DNA from: Chitinophaga parva
GTDB lineage: Bacteria > Bacteroidota > Bacteroidia > Chitinophagales > Chitinophagaceae
Direction: 5' to 3'
DNA length: 64,000 nucleotides
NCBI RefSeq assembly: GCF_003071345.1
Contig: NZ_QCYK01000002.1
Coordinates: forward strand, 1,364,001 to 1,428,000
In this document: piece by piece, positions 44,780-53,117 of the stretch
How positions within the stretch are numbered: the stretch's first letter is position 1
How the letters are laid out: the number at the start of each line of letters is the position of its first letter
Position numbers and translations under genes: made by a program
The notes under the pieces: model-generated
Databases searched by the model: none
Told to the model about the DNA's origin: nothing
The model's input: the letters and a program-made list of their open reading frames with translations, nothing else

Positions 44780-44806
44780 TATATTTACCCGCATGGGCTT
44801 TTCCCA
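44780..44806 (+). promoter_or_regulatory. Promoter and 5' hairpin of the locus 2 sigma gene
   Basis: TATATTTA (44780-44787) is a near match to TAnnTTTG. It is followed by ACCCGCATGGG and a small stem, TGGG (44794-44797) with CCCA (44803-44806), which would lie at the very 5' end of the mRNA. The same arrangement occurs before the paralogous sigma gene at 58199-58227. Confidence 0.45.
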
Positions 44807-44828
44807 CCTATGTGCAATTGTCAAGTGA
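44793..44828 (+). other. Short leader reading frame overlapping the sigma start
   Basis: ATG at 44793 opens MGFSHLCAIVK and stops at TGA 44826-44828, out of frame with and overlapping the TTG start of the sigma gene at 44818. The paralogous locus has the equivalent frame at 58212-58250. It may couple translation of the sigma factor to leader translation, or be coincidental. Confidence 0.3.
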
Positions 44829-45402
44829 TATTTCAAATACCGACCAGGAGCTCATTGCTCAGATAGTGAAAGGCGATGAAAGTGCCTTTGGAGATCTGTT
44901 CCAGCGTTATTGGGAGCGTCTTTACCTCTCCGCGAACCGCCGGCTGGCTGATGCCGAGCTGGCAAAAGAAGTGGTGCACGATATATTCCTGGACATTTGG
45001 CGCCGCCGGGAGTCGCTTTCCATTACACATGTGCCTGCTTATCTCGCCAAGGCATTACATTACCGGATCATTAATAAACTGGTAGTTAAAAAGGACACTT
45101 TCTTTTTTGATATACTGGAAAATCCCGGTACGTCAGCCTACACAGCCGACAAGGAACTCCTGGAAAAAGATTTTACCGCCCTGCTTTCTTCCTGGCTGGA
45201 TGTACTGCCGGAGCGCAGGCGGGAGATCTTTGTCCGCTATTACTTTCAGCATCTTTCAACCCGTGAAATTGCGGCGCAGCTTGATATTTCCAATAAGACC
45301 GTGCAGAACCAACTGAGCATGGCGGTGCAATTCCTGCGCGCCCATTTCGGGCATCTCCTGCCTGTTTTACTCCTGGTACAGGAAATTACAAGGCGTCCTT
45401 AA
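44818..45402 (+). CDS. ECF sigma factor (import locus 2)
   Basis: A 194-residue ECF sigma factor begun at TTG 44818. Region 2: DESAFGDLFQRYWERLYLSANRRL and ELAKEVVHDIFLDIWRRRE. Region 4: LPERRREIFVRYYFQHLSTREIAAQLDISNKTVQNQLSMAVQFL. A hydrophobic C-terminal tail follows (HLLPVLLLVQEITRR). It is a close paralogue of the sigma factor at 58240, sharing the sequence of the upstream region, the N-terminal LSS-D/E start and the tail. GTG codons further upstream (44746, 44812) are also in frame; the TTG is preferred because both paralogues align from it. Confidence 0.9.
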   Translation: MSSDISNTDQELIAQIVKGDESAFGDLFQRYWERLYLSANRRLADAELAKEVVHDIFLDIWRRRESLSITHVPAYLAKALHYRIINKLVVKKDTFFFDILENPGTSAYTADKELLEKDFTALLSSWLDVLPERRREIFVRYYFQHLSTREIAAQLDISNKTVQNQLSMAVQFLRAHFGHLLPVLLLVQEITRRP

Positions 45403-45418
45403 ATTTTTTTTCAAAAAT

Positions 45419-45449
45419 CCCGGTGAAGGCCGGGAAGATCCTCTTTTTT
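45419..45449 (+). terminator. Terminator-like hairpin between sigma and fecR, locus 2
   Basis: CCCGG (45419-45423) pairs with CCGGG (45430-45434), followed after AAGATCC by six Ts (45444-45449). A similar element sits at the same place in locus 3 (58844-58874). The stem here is short, so it may be a partial attenuator. Confidence 0.45.
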
Positions 45450-45480
45450 ACCTGACTATATATCTAAACAGCGCTTTTGC

Positions 45481-46638
45481 ATGTACCCTTCTGAACAAGA
45501 TAAGGAGTTCTTTTTCCAGGTCCTGGAACGTTACGAGGCTGGCACTGCCAGCCCCCGGGAAAAGGTATTCGCAGAACGTTACCTGGAAATGCTGAACAGC
45601 CGCGGTCCTGAACTGGCATCCCTCCCGGATGCCGAAAGGCGCGCGGTGGGTGATGAGATCTATCAAAAGCTCCATCATGCTATGGAAGCTGACCGGGAAA
45701 CTGTCAGCCTCCGGCCTGTATATGGGAAGCGGCGTATTTGGACCGCCGCGGCCGCCGCAGTATTGCTGGCTGGGATCGGTTATTCCCTCTACAGCGTATG
45801 GCAGCGACCCATCCATACTGTGGCGGCGCAACAGGACGTGCAGCCCGGGCATGCCGGCGCAGTGCTTACCCTGGCGGATGGCAGCCAGGTGGTACTGGAT
45901 AGCCTGCATAATGGCGTAGTAGCTACCCAGGGCGGGGCGGCCGTGAACCTCCGGAATGGCCAGTTAATATATAACGTGAACGCACATACGAAACAGACGG
46001 TTTATAATACAATGTCTACCCCGAGAGGGCGCCAGTACCAGCTGGTACTGCCGGATGGTTCTAAAGTATGGTTGAACGCGGCCAGCAGCCTTACTTACCC
46101 CGTAGCATTCGATGGAACGGAGCGTAAAGTGAAGGTAAGCGGGGAAGCATATTTCGAGGTGGCTTCCCAAACGGCACCGTTCAGGGTGGAAGTGAACGAT
46201 GGTACCGAGATCCAGGTTTTGGGTACGCATTTTAACGTAAATGCCTACCCGGATGAGGCCAGCATAAATGCGACGCTCTTACAGGGAGCGGTAAGAATAG
46301 TGACCCGGGGCGCATCACAGCTACTGCATCCCGGTGAGCAGGCACAGGTGCCGGCCAACGCCACATATATAAAACTGGAACAAAATGTAGACCTGCAGGC
46401 GGTAACTGCCTGGAAAGATGGCAGTTTTGCCTTTAACCACGCGGATCTTAAAACGGTGATGCGCCAGCTTGCGCGCTGGTATGATATAGAGGTGGTATTT
46501 GACGGGAATGTGCCGGAAGGCAGCTATAGTGGGGAAATAGACCGTTCGCTTACGCTGGACCAGGTGCTGAAGGGCTTGTCTAAAACACGGCTGAATTATA
46601 AAATAGAGAATGGTCGTAAGCTGGTGATACGGCCATAG
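45481..46638 (+). CDS. FecR family anti-sigma factor (import locus 2)
   Basis: A 385-residue protein. Cytoplasmic N-terminal domain (about 1-85, PSEQDKEFFFQVLERYEAGTASP), one membrane helix (TAAAAAVLLAGIGYSLYSV), the FecR domain (YNTMSTPRGRQYQLVLPDGSKVWLNAASSLTYP, GEAYFEVASQTAPF, IQVLGTHFNVNAY) and a C-terminal DUF4974 (FAFNHADLKTVMRQLARWYDIEVVF). Closely similar to the FecR at 58903 through its whole length. It lies 78 bases after its sigma gene, across the hairpin at 45419. Expected role is membrane anti-sigma and signal transmitter. Confidence 0.93.
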   Translation: MYPSEQDKEFFFQVLERYEAGTASPREKVFAERYLEMLNSRGPELASLPDAERRAVGDEIYQKLHHAMEADRETVSLRPVYGKRRIWTAAAAAVLLAGIGYSLYSVWQRPIHTVAAQQDVQPGHAGAVLTLADGSQVVLDSLHNGVVATQGGAAVNLRNGQLIYNVNAHTKQTVYNTMSTPRGRQYQLVLPDGSKVWLNAASSLTYPVAFDGTERKVKVSGEAYFEVASQTAPFRVEVNDGTEIQVLGTHFNVNAYPDEASINATLLQGAVRIVTRGASQLLHPGEQAQVPANATYIKLEQNVDLQAVTAWKDGSFAFNHADLKTVMRQLARWYDIEVVFDGNVPEGSYSGEIDRSLTLDQVLKGLSKTRLNYKIENGRKLVIRP

Positions 46639-46661
46639 ATCATACAAGATAAATGTGAAGG

Positions 46662-46762
46662 CACAAAAAAGCCAGGTGCAAAGATTGGCGTCCTACCCCT
46701 GGCTGTTGTTTGTGTTTTTCGCAAAACAGGTGTCTAATCCGCTTTTCTCAAAACTTAAACAA
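46662..46762 (+). repeat. Structured leader repeat, copy 1 (before locus 2 susC)
   Basis: Copy 1 consists of a two-part stem, CACAAA/TTTGTG (46662-46667 and 46709-46714) and AGCCAGG/CCTGGCT (46670-46676 and 46698-46704), around the 20-nt loop TGCAAAGATTGGCGTCCTAC (46677-46696), then AACAGGTGTCTAA (46725-46737) and TTTTCTCAAAACTTAAACAA (46743-46762). On the minus strand the stem is followed by six Ts, so it also looks like a minus-strand terminator. An 18-codon frame (46768-46824) follows with no support. Confidence 0.75.
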
Positions 46763-46904
46763 TGTAAATGTATGTAAAAATCGCTGCCTTTCATCCTCGC
46801 CCCGTTATTTCCTACCATCAATAGGGGTATGCAGGTCAACCAAAGTCGTTACAACAACCAAAAGATGTAGAACGCAGGGACCACTTTAGAACATAAACAT
46901 TTTA

Positions 46905-47008
46905 CCATAAAGCCGGATGCAAAGATTGGCGTCCTACGCCGGCCTATGGGGAAAGTTATGCTAAAAAAAACAGGTGTCTAAGCGCTAGTTTTCTCAAAAC
47001 TTAAACAA
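46905..47008 (+). repeat. Structured leader repeat, copy 2 (directly before locus 2 susC)
   Basis: The same layout as copy 1: stem CCATA/TATGG (46905-46909 and 46945-46949) and GCCGG/CCGGC (46912-46916 and 46939-46943), with the identical loop TGCAAAGATTGGCGTCCTAC (46918-46937), then AACAGGTGTCTAA (46969-46981) and TTTTCTCAAAACTTAAACAA (46989-47008), 7 bases before the susC ATG. Stem sequences differ from copy 1 but remain paired. Between the copies lie TCAACCAAA (46836-46844) and AACCAAAA (46856-46863). Confidence 0.78.
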
Positions 47009-47015
47009 GGCAAGT

Positions 47016-50000
47016 ATGCAATTTAAGGGTCTTATCCTCTTGAAGTTACGTTCGTATGCACCAAAGAGGAGCTTATCAACCAAAATCGCTTTAGTGATGA
47101 AATTAACAACTGTATTACTACTGGCAATGGTGTTGCAGGTGAGTGCAAGAACAATGGCGCAAACGATCACCTACACTGGTAAAGCAGTACCCCTGCAGCA
47201 GGTGCTCTCGGTGATCCGGGAACAAACGGGGTATAAATTCTTTTACCGCAACGAAGACCTGGAAGGCGCACCGGCGGTGACGGTACAGTGGAAGGATGAG
47301 GAACTGCAGCATGCATTGCAGGCAGTACTGACAGCACGCCAGCTGGAGTTTTCAATGGAGGGTAAAACCATCTTCATAAGTAAATCAGAAGTGCAAAAGC
47401 CCGCGGCTGCGCCTGTGATTGCATCTGGCGGACAGCCTGTACGGGGCGAAGTGAGTGGCGTGGTGCACGATACAAAAGGGCGCCCGATTCCCGGTGTGAC
47501 AGTGATCGTAAAAGGTGGCCGCGTGGTCACCGCCACTGACGACCATGGCTTTTTTATGCTTCGCAACCTGTCCGCTGGCGATACATTATTTTTTAGCAGT
47601 GTGAGTTATGAGCCGGTGAGTTTGCCTGTAAGGCTGAGTGGCCTTATGTCCGTAGTGCTGCATGAGAAGATCACAACCCTGTCTTCGGTAACTGTCACTT
47701 TTAGCACGGGCTACCAGACGCTGAGCAAGGAAAGGGCTACCGGTTCCTTTGGTAAGCCGGACATGCAGGCGTTCCACAACCGGGTAGGTACCAATGATAT
47801 CATAGGTCGCCTGGAAGGGCAGGTGGCAGGGCTTTCTATCGGGCAGCCTGGTGATATTTCATCCAATTACAATGGTGATGGAATTTCTACACGCAAGAGT
47901 CTTGTTCGCGGTGCTACCACGGCTAATGCTAGCATTGGCACGGATCCGCTATATGTGGTGAATGGCGTATTGGTTCATAATTTTGCATCTGTAAATCCAG
48001 ATGATATCCAGGATATCACGGTACTGAAAGATGCTGCCGCCGCTGCTATCTGGGGCGCCCGTGCAGCTAACGGTGTGATAGTAATCGTTACTAAATCCGG
48101 CCATGGAAACCAGCCGCTTAGTATCAACTATACAGGCTCCCTTAACTTCCAGGGCAAACCTGATTTCAGTTATGTGCCGGTGCTAAGCAGCAAGCAATTC
48201 ATTGAAACGGCGAAGGAGGTCTTCGATCCGGTGGCTTTTAGCTGGAATGATGTAAATACCGGCATAGTATGGCCACATGAGCAGATCCTCTATGACCAAT
48301 ACCGTGGCCTGATCAGTGCTGCACAGGCAAATGCCCGCCTTGATAGCCTGAGCAGGATCAATAACCTGGGCCAGATAAAGGATATCTGGTTCCGGAACGC
48401 AATTACCAACAATCATACAGTGTCGGTATCTGGGGGAACAGATGTTTATAACTTTTATGGATCACTAGGTTGGGTAGGTGTGCAAAGCAATACCCCCGGT
48501 AGCCGTAATAACAGCTATCGCATAAGCCTAAGCCAACATGTAAATGCCGGCAAGCGATTAAATATTACCTTAAATACAACCCTGATCAATAGCGTGTCGA
48601 GCGGCGATAATGAGATCGGTGTGAGTAATAATTTTATTCCTTACCAATTATTCAGGGATGCACACGGCAATAGTATCAACATGCCTTACATGACCGGCTA
48701 TGGTGATTCTTTGCGCCAGGACTATTCCGCCAGGAGCCTTATAAACCTGGATTATGATCCTGTGAAAGAACGGGGGTATGGTAGCAGTAATAATAATATC
48801 CTGAACGTTAATGTTACGGCTAACGCAGAGTTAAAGATCTGGAAAGGCCTGAGCTTCATCGGTACTTATGGTTACGTGACAGGGCCCGGTACTTCGGAAA
48901 ATTATTCAGACGCCAAAATGTTGCAACAGCGTAAACAACTCCTGTCATTTACCAGGGCGCCCTATATCGGTGCTACACCGGAATACCTGCTTCCTACGGA
49001 TGGCGGCACGTACACGGTGACTAACTATGATCAGCGTAACTGGACGGTGCGTAATCAGCTAGCTTATAATGCTGCTCCCAGGCACGGTAAAGACCAGGTA
49101 AGCCTGCAAGCCGGTACAGAAGCGGCACAGGATGTCTCTTATAGCAACACAAACACGCTGTATGGATACAAACGGGCGTTGGGTACTTATGCGGTGCTCG
49201 ATAATAAAACATTGAGCCAGGGTGTATTTGGCACAGTGACTGGTTATGGCTATTTCAATGGGCAGACATATCTGGTTGCAAAGCCTGTGTCCCGTTATAA
49301 TTCCTGGTTCGCTTTGGGAAGTTATACTTTTGATAACAAATACAACCTGGATTTAAGCTGGCGCCGGGATCACAGCAATCTCTTTGGTAGCGACGTTTCC
49401 GCGCAGAACAAACCTATTTATAGTCTTGGAGGCAAATGGCAGTTGGTCCGTGAGCAATTTATGAAGAATATCCACTGGCTCAATGACCTGGCATTGCGTG
49501 CTACGTATGGGATAACTGGCAATTCACCCTACCTAGGCGCTGCTTCGGTGGAAGACATCCTGCAGGCAAATCCTGCCGCATACTCCGGTGGCGTGGCGGG
49601 TGATGCGCTGAATATACTTAATGCCGCGAACCGCAAGGTGTCCTGGGAAAGTACGCATACCCTCAACCTGGGCGTGGATTTCGGTGTGTTGAACCGGAGG
49701 ATAACCGGTTCCATCGAGGTGTATAACAAGAAAACAACAGATCTGTTAACACCTTTACCTACCAACCAATTGAATGGATTTTCCAGTTCGGTTGGTAACC
49801 TCGGAGAATTACGTAACAAGGGCATTGAGTTGACGATCCACTCCGAAAACCTGCGTATCGGGGATTTCATCTGGAGCACGAACTTTAATTTCAGCCATAA
49901 CGTGAATAAGCTTGTAAGCCTGGGCAACGGAGTGATCGAGGATTATATGAATACACCCAGTTACCTCATGAGCGCGCTTTATGTTGTCGGACTGCCATTG

Positions 50001-50666
50001 CAGCCTTTGTATGCATACCGTTTCGCGGGTTTGGATAACATGGGAGATCCCCAGATAAAACTGGGAGATGGCAAGACCATTACCAAGGACCCGTACATCG
50101 CCACAAAGAATGACCTGGTGTTTAAAGGCACCACGGTGCCGCCTTATTACGGTGGCCTTAGCAATACTTTCCGGTATAAAGGATTAAGCCTTGCCGTAAA
50201 TATGATATACAACCTGGGATATGTTATGCGAGAGGATGTGAACCAGTTCTATTCCGGGAGATTGGGCGGTAATGCCGCTACTTTCGGGGGCAATATTGCA
50301 CCTTCTTTCCTCAACCGCTGGAAGCAGCCTGGTGATGAGAAGAAAACGAATATCCCTTCCTTTGTTGCGGATTATAGCAGCTATTCCCGCCGGAATGTTG
50401 ATTACTATATGAAAGGCGATCTGAACGTTGTGAGCGCATCCTATATGAAGATCCGGGACCTCACCCTGGGTTACGATCTGTCACCTTCCGTGTTGCGCAT
50501 GCTGAAAGTGAAACGGGTGAACGTTTATGGCCAGGTGACCAATTTTATGGTATGGAAAGCAAACCATTATGGCATAGATCCCGAATACATGTCGCTGAAT
50601 GGTGGTTACAGGGACCTGCCGCCTTTCAAACATAGTTATAGCGTAGGTCTGAATGTTACACTTTAA
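47016..50666 (+). CDS. SusC/RagA family TonB-linked outer membrane protein (locus 2)
   Basis: A 1216-residue receptor with a long signal region (cleavage near SARTMAQ), an STN domain (ITYTGKAVPLQQVLSVIREQTGYKFFY), a carboxypeptidase-like repeat (VSGVVHDTKGRPIPGVTVIVKG) and a plug. The plug begins STGYQTLSKERATGSFGKP, the KERATGSF signature of a SusC subgroup, then LYVVNGVLVHNFASVNPDDIQDITVLKDAAAAAIWGARAANGVI, in parts. The barrel ends SYSVGLNVTL. The Trp in AIWGARAANG and the KERATGSF form distinguish it from the locus 1 receptor. Substrate unknown; subgroup members are often not glycan receptors (inference). Confidence 0.95.
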   Translation: MQFKGLILLKLRSYAPKRSLSTKIALVMKLTTVLLLAMVLQVSARTMAQTITYTGKAVPLQQVLSVIREQTGYKFFYRNEDLEGAPAVTVQWKDEELQHALQAVLTARQLEFSMEGKTIFISKSEVQKPAAAPVIASGGQPVRGEVSGVVHDTKGRPIPGVTVIVKGGRVVTATDDHGFFMLRNLSAGDTLFFSSVSYEPVSLPVRLSGLMSVVLHEKITTLSSVTVTFSTGYQTLSKERATGSFGKPDMQAFHNRVGTNDIIGRLEGQVAGLSIGQPGDISSNYNGDGISTRKSLVRGATTANASIGTDPLYVVNGVLVHNFASVNPDDIQDITVLKDAAAAAIWGARAANGVIVIVTKSGHGNQPLSINYTGSLNFQGKPDFSYVPVLSSKQFIETAKEVFDPVAFSWNDVNTGIVWPHEQILYDQYRGLISAAQANARLDSLSRINNLGQIKDIWFRNAITNNHTVSVSGGTDVYNFYGSLGWVGVQSNTPGSRNNSYRISLSQHVNAGKRLNITLNTTLINSVSSGDNEIGVSNNFIPYQLFRDAHGNSINMPYMTGYGDSLRQDYSARSLINLDYDPVKERGYGSSNNNILNVNVTANAELKIWKGLSFIGTYGYVTGPGTSENYSDAKMLQQRKQLLSFTRAPYIGATPEYLLPTDGGTYTVTNYDQRNWTVRNQLAYNAAPRHGKDQVSLQAGTEAAQDVSYSNTNTLYGYKRALGTYAVLDNKTLSQGVFGTVTGYGYFNGQTYLVAKPVSRYNSWFALGSYTFDNKYNLDLSWRRDHSNLFGSDVSAQNKPIYSLGGKWQLVREQFMKNIHWLNDLALRATYGITGNSPYLGAASVEDILQANPAAYSGGVAGDALNILNAANRKVSWESTHTLNLGVDFGVLNRRITGSIEVYNKKTTDLLTPLPTNQLNGFSSSVGNLGELRNKGIELTIHSENLRIGDFIWSTNFNFSHNVNKLVSLGNGVIEDYMNTPSYLMSALYVVGLPLQPLYAYRFAGLDNMGDPQIKLGDGKTITKDPYIATKNDLVFKGTTVPPYYGGLSNTFRYKGLSLAVNMIYNLGYVMREDVNQFYSGRLGGNAATFGGNIAPSFLNRWKQPGDEKKTNIPSFVADYSSYSRRNVDYYMKGDLNVVSASYMKIRDLTLGYDLSPSVLRMLKVKRVNVYGQVTNFMVWKANHYGIDPEYMSLNGGYRDLPPFKHSYSVGLNVTL

Positions 50667-50689
50667 TTCACTTTAAACTAAGAAGGATT

Positions 50690-52156
50690 ATGAGAAAGAT
50701 CGTTTATCCTCTTTTCTATATTACTGCTGTATTTACACTGTTCTCCTGTAAAAAGAGTTTCCTGGAAGTGATACCGCTAGGTGAGCAGGTGGCCGTAACA
50801 ACCCATGATTATGACCAGCTTATGAATGATCCGGCTTTTTATATTGACCGCTATGCCGGTGGCTGGCAGGACCCGGAGCTGATGGGGGATGAAGTGGCCG
50901 TGGAGGCGCCTTTCATCAACCAGTATTCCAAATGGTCCATGCTGCTGTTCCAGTGGCAGGCGGTGATCTACAAAGATGGGGACATGCCCCCGTTTGCCCT
51001 GTCACATTTCCTGTCGGAACTATACACGCTCAATAAGATCATTAATGAAGTAATGAACTCCCAGGATGGTACGGATGCTGACAAGGCAAGGATCCTGGCA
51101 GAAGCGAAGGCCACCCGCGCCTGGACCTACTTCCAGTTGGTGAACTATTACGCAAAACCCTATGCAGCAGCTACTGCCGGCACCGATCCGGGTTTTCCCA
51201 TCATCACCAAAGCAGATGTGAACGGCGGGCCTTATGCCCGCGGTACAGTACAGGAAACCTATGATTTTATCATTAAGGATTTTACAGATGCCATCACCAG
51301 CCTGCCGGTAAAAGCTGTAATACAAACCCGCATGTCCAAACCGGCGGCGGAAGGATTACTGGGCAAGGTGTACCTGTTCATGGGCCGCAATGCAGATGCA
51401 TTGCAAATGTTCAATGCCGCCTTCACGGACCTGGCGGCCAACAGCAGCGTAAGGTTATATGACTACAACCAGGAGTTTGCTGCCGGTGGTGTGTTTCAGC
51501 CTATTGATCCTACCTATGGTCCGCAGGGACCGGGTAAGAATTACAATGATCTAACTGAAGCGGTAGTATCCAAGATATTCCCGAATACGTCATACAACGG
51601 TAATGGCCTTTGTAATGATGGCCTGGTGTTGACGCCTGCTACACAGGCATTGTTTCGTGCAGGTGACCTGCGCCTTTTGCTCTATACCAATAAGAACCCT
51701 GATGGCTCGCCAAACGCGGGAGGGCGCCTGCGAAAGTACGGTGTGCAATACTCCCGCTATGGCCTGCAGCTTTCAGAACTATACCTGCTGCGCGCAGAGG
51801 CAGAAGCAAGGGCCAATGATCTTGCTGGTGCCAAAACAGACCTGGAAGTACTGCGCAGCCACCGCATGCCTGCTGCTGATGCGACCGTGCCCGCCGCCAC
51901 CGCCGGTAATCAAAACGCGCTGATCAAATTTGTGATAGACGAGCGCATCCGCGAATTCGCACTGGAGGGCTACCGCTGGTTTGATATGCGCCGCCTGTCT
52001 GTAGACCCGCTGTTTGCCGGCATGGTGTTTACACACGTTCAATATAACGCCGATGGTACCACGACGGAATATCATATGGATCAGCCCAACCGGCTCACGC
52101 TGCGGCTACCGCCTAATATCATCAATGGCAACACGGGAATGGAGAACAATCCCTGA
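50690..52156 (+). CDS. SusD/RagB family surface lipoprotein (locus 2)
   Basis: A 488-residue lipoprotein with lipobox TLFSC followed by KKSFLEVIPLGEQVAVTTHDYDQLMNDP. Helical core includes LSELYTLNKIINEVMNS and RAWTYFQLVNYYAKPY, the C-terminal part YGLQLSELYLLRAEAEARANDLAGA and DERIREFALEGYRWFDMRRL, all SusD features. It starts 23 bases after SusC. The next gene, an ABC ATPase, follows by 27 bases, so the unit continues beyond the usual SusCD pair. Confidence 0.95.
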   Translation: MRKIVYPLFYITAVFTLFSCKKSFLEVIPLGEQVAVTTHDYDQLMNDPAFYIDRYAGGWQDPELMGDEVAVEAPFINQYSKWSMLLFQWQAVIYKDGDMPPFALSHFLSELYTLNKIINEVMNSQDGTDADKARILAEAKATRAWTYFQLVNYYAKPYAAATAGTDPGFPIITKADVNGGPYARGTVQETYDFIIKDFTDAITSLPVKAVIQTRMSKPAAEGLLGKVYLFMGRNADALQMFNAAFTDLAANSSVRLYDYNQEFAAGGVFQPIDPTYGPQGPGKNYNDLTEAVVSKIFPNTSYNGNGLCNDGLVLTPATQALFRAGDLRLLLYTNKNPDGSPNAGGRLRKYGVQYSRYGLQLSELYLLRAEAEARANDLAGAKTDLEVLRSHRMPAADATVPAATAGNQNALIKFVIDERIREFALEGYRWFDMRRLSVDPLFAGMVFTHVQYNADGTTTEYHMDQPNRLTLRLPPNIINGNTGMENNP

Positions 52157-52183
52157 TGCATTAAACACCGATATACTTTCAAT

Positions 52184-53110
52184 ATGAATACGATTGTAAA
52201 ACTGGAACGGCTGTCGCACAAATACGCGACAGCCTGGGCTATCCGTGACATAAATTTAGAGATTGCAGACACGGGGATCGTAGGGCTGCTGGGATCTAAC
52301 GGGGCTGGAAAATCCACCACCATGAATATCCTCTGTGGCGCGCTGAACCAAACAGAAGGCAATGTTTTTATTAACGGCATCAACATGCGGGAGCACCCGG
52401 ACCGGGCCAAGCGCGAGATCGGGTTCCTGCCACAAAACCCGCCGCTGTATATGGATCTCACCGTGGATGAGTACCTGCAATATTGTGCGTCGCTGCGGCT
52501 GATGCCCAAAAATGAGGTCAGGCCTGCCCTTGCAGAGGCAAAGGAGAAGTGTGGCATCGCACACTTCAGCAACCGCCTTATCCGCAACCTCTCCGGCGGT
52601 TACCGCCAGCGTGTGGGGATAGCCCAGGCTATTATTCATAAGCCCAGGCTTGTTGTGCTGGACGAACCTACCAACGGCCTGGACCCTAACCAGATCATCG
52701 AAGTACGGGCATTGATCAAGGAGATCGCTACGGACCGTGCGGTGATCTTTTCATCCCACATCCTTTCTGAGGTTCAGCTGCTCTGTAAAGAGATCAAAAT
52801 GATCGAAGGAGGCCGTATCGTATTCTCCGATACCATGGATGCATTCAATAATTACGTGGCACCTCACAGTTTGTTAATGCATATGGAAAATCCGCCGGCT
52901 GAAGCGGAACTGTTGCAGGTAAACGGGGTGACGAAAGTGGACTTCCTTACGGCCCGCCAGGCACGCGTGTATTTCACCGGTGACCAGGATATCGCCGAAA
53001 AGCTGATCGCAGCCAGCATTGCAAAAGGCTGGCGCCTCCGCGAGATCTCGATCGATAAGACCGCCCTGGATGAGATCTTCAAACAATTGTCCACTCAAAA
53101 ATTTGCGTAA
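52184..53110 (+). CDS. ABC transporter ATP-binding protein, GldA/CcmA-like
   Basis: A 308-residue ATPase. Walker A LLGSNGAGKSTTMNIL near residue 37-46, Q-loop FLPQNPPLY, signature LSGGYRQRVGIAQAI, Walker B LVVLDEPTNGLDPNQ and the H-loop SSHILSE are all intact, followed by an ABC-2 type C-terminal region. Resembles GldA of the gliding-associated ABC transporter and other ABC-2 exporters. Its partner is the fused permease beginning 7 bases after its stop. Cytoplasmic, energises export or membrane work. Confidence 0.93.
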   Translation: MNTIVKLERLSHKYATAWAIRDINLEIADTGIVGLLGSNGAGKSTTMNILCGALNQTEGNVFINGINMREHPDRAKREIGFLPQNPPLYMDLTVDEYLQYCASLRLMPKNEVRPALAEAKEKCGIAHFSNRLIRNLSGGYRQRVGIAQAIIHKPRLVVLDEPTNGLDPNQIIEVRALIKEIATDRAVIFSSHILSEVQLLCKEIKMIEGGRIVFSDTMDAFNNYVAPHSLLMHMENPPAEAELLQVNGVTKVDFLTARQARVYFTGDQDIAEKLIAASIAKGWRLREISIDKTALDEIFKQLSTQKFA

Positions 53111-53117
53111 GCCTGAC

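Noticed and set aside
46768..46824. Small frame of 18 codons after leader repeat copy 1
   Set aside because: It aligns with the susC start after copy 2 only loosely and has no coding support; possibly a remnant of a duplicated start.
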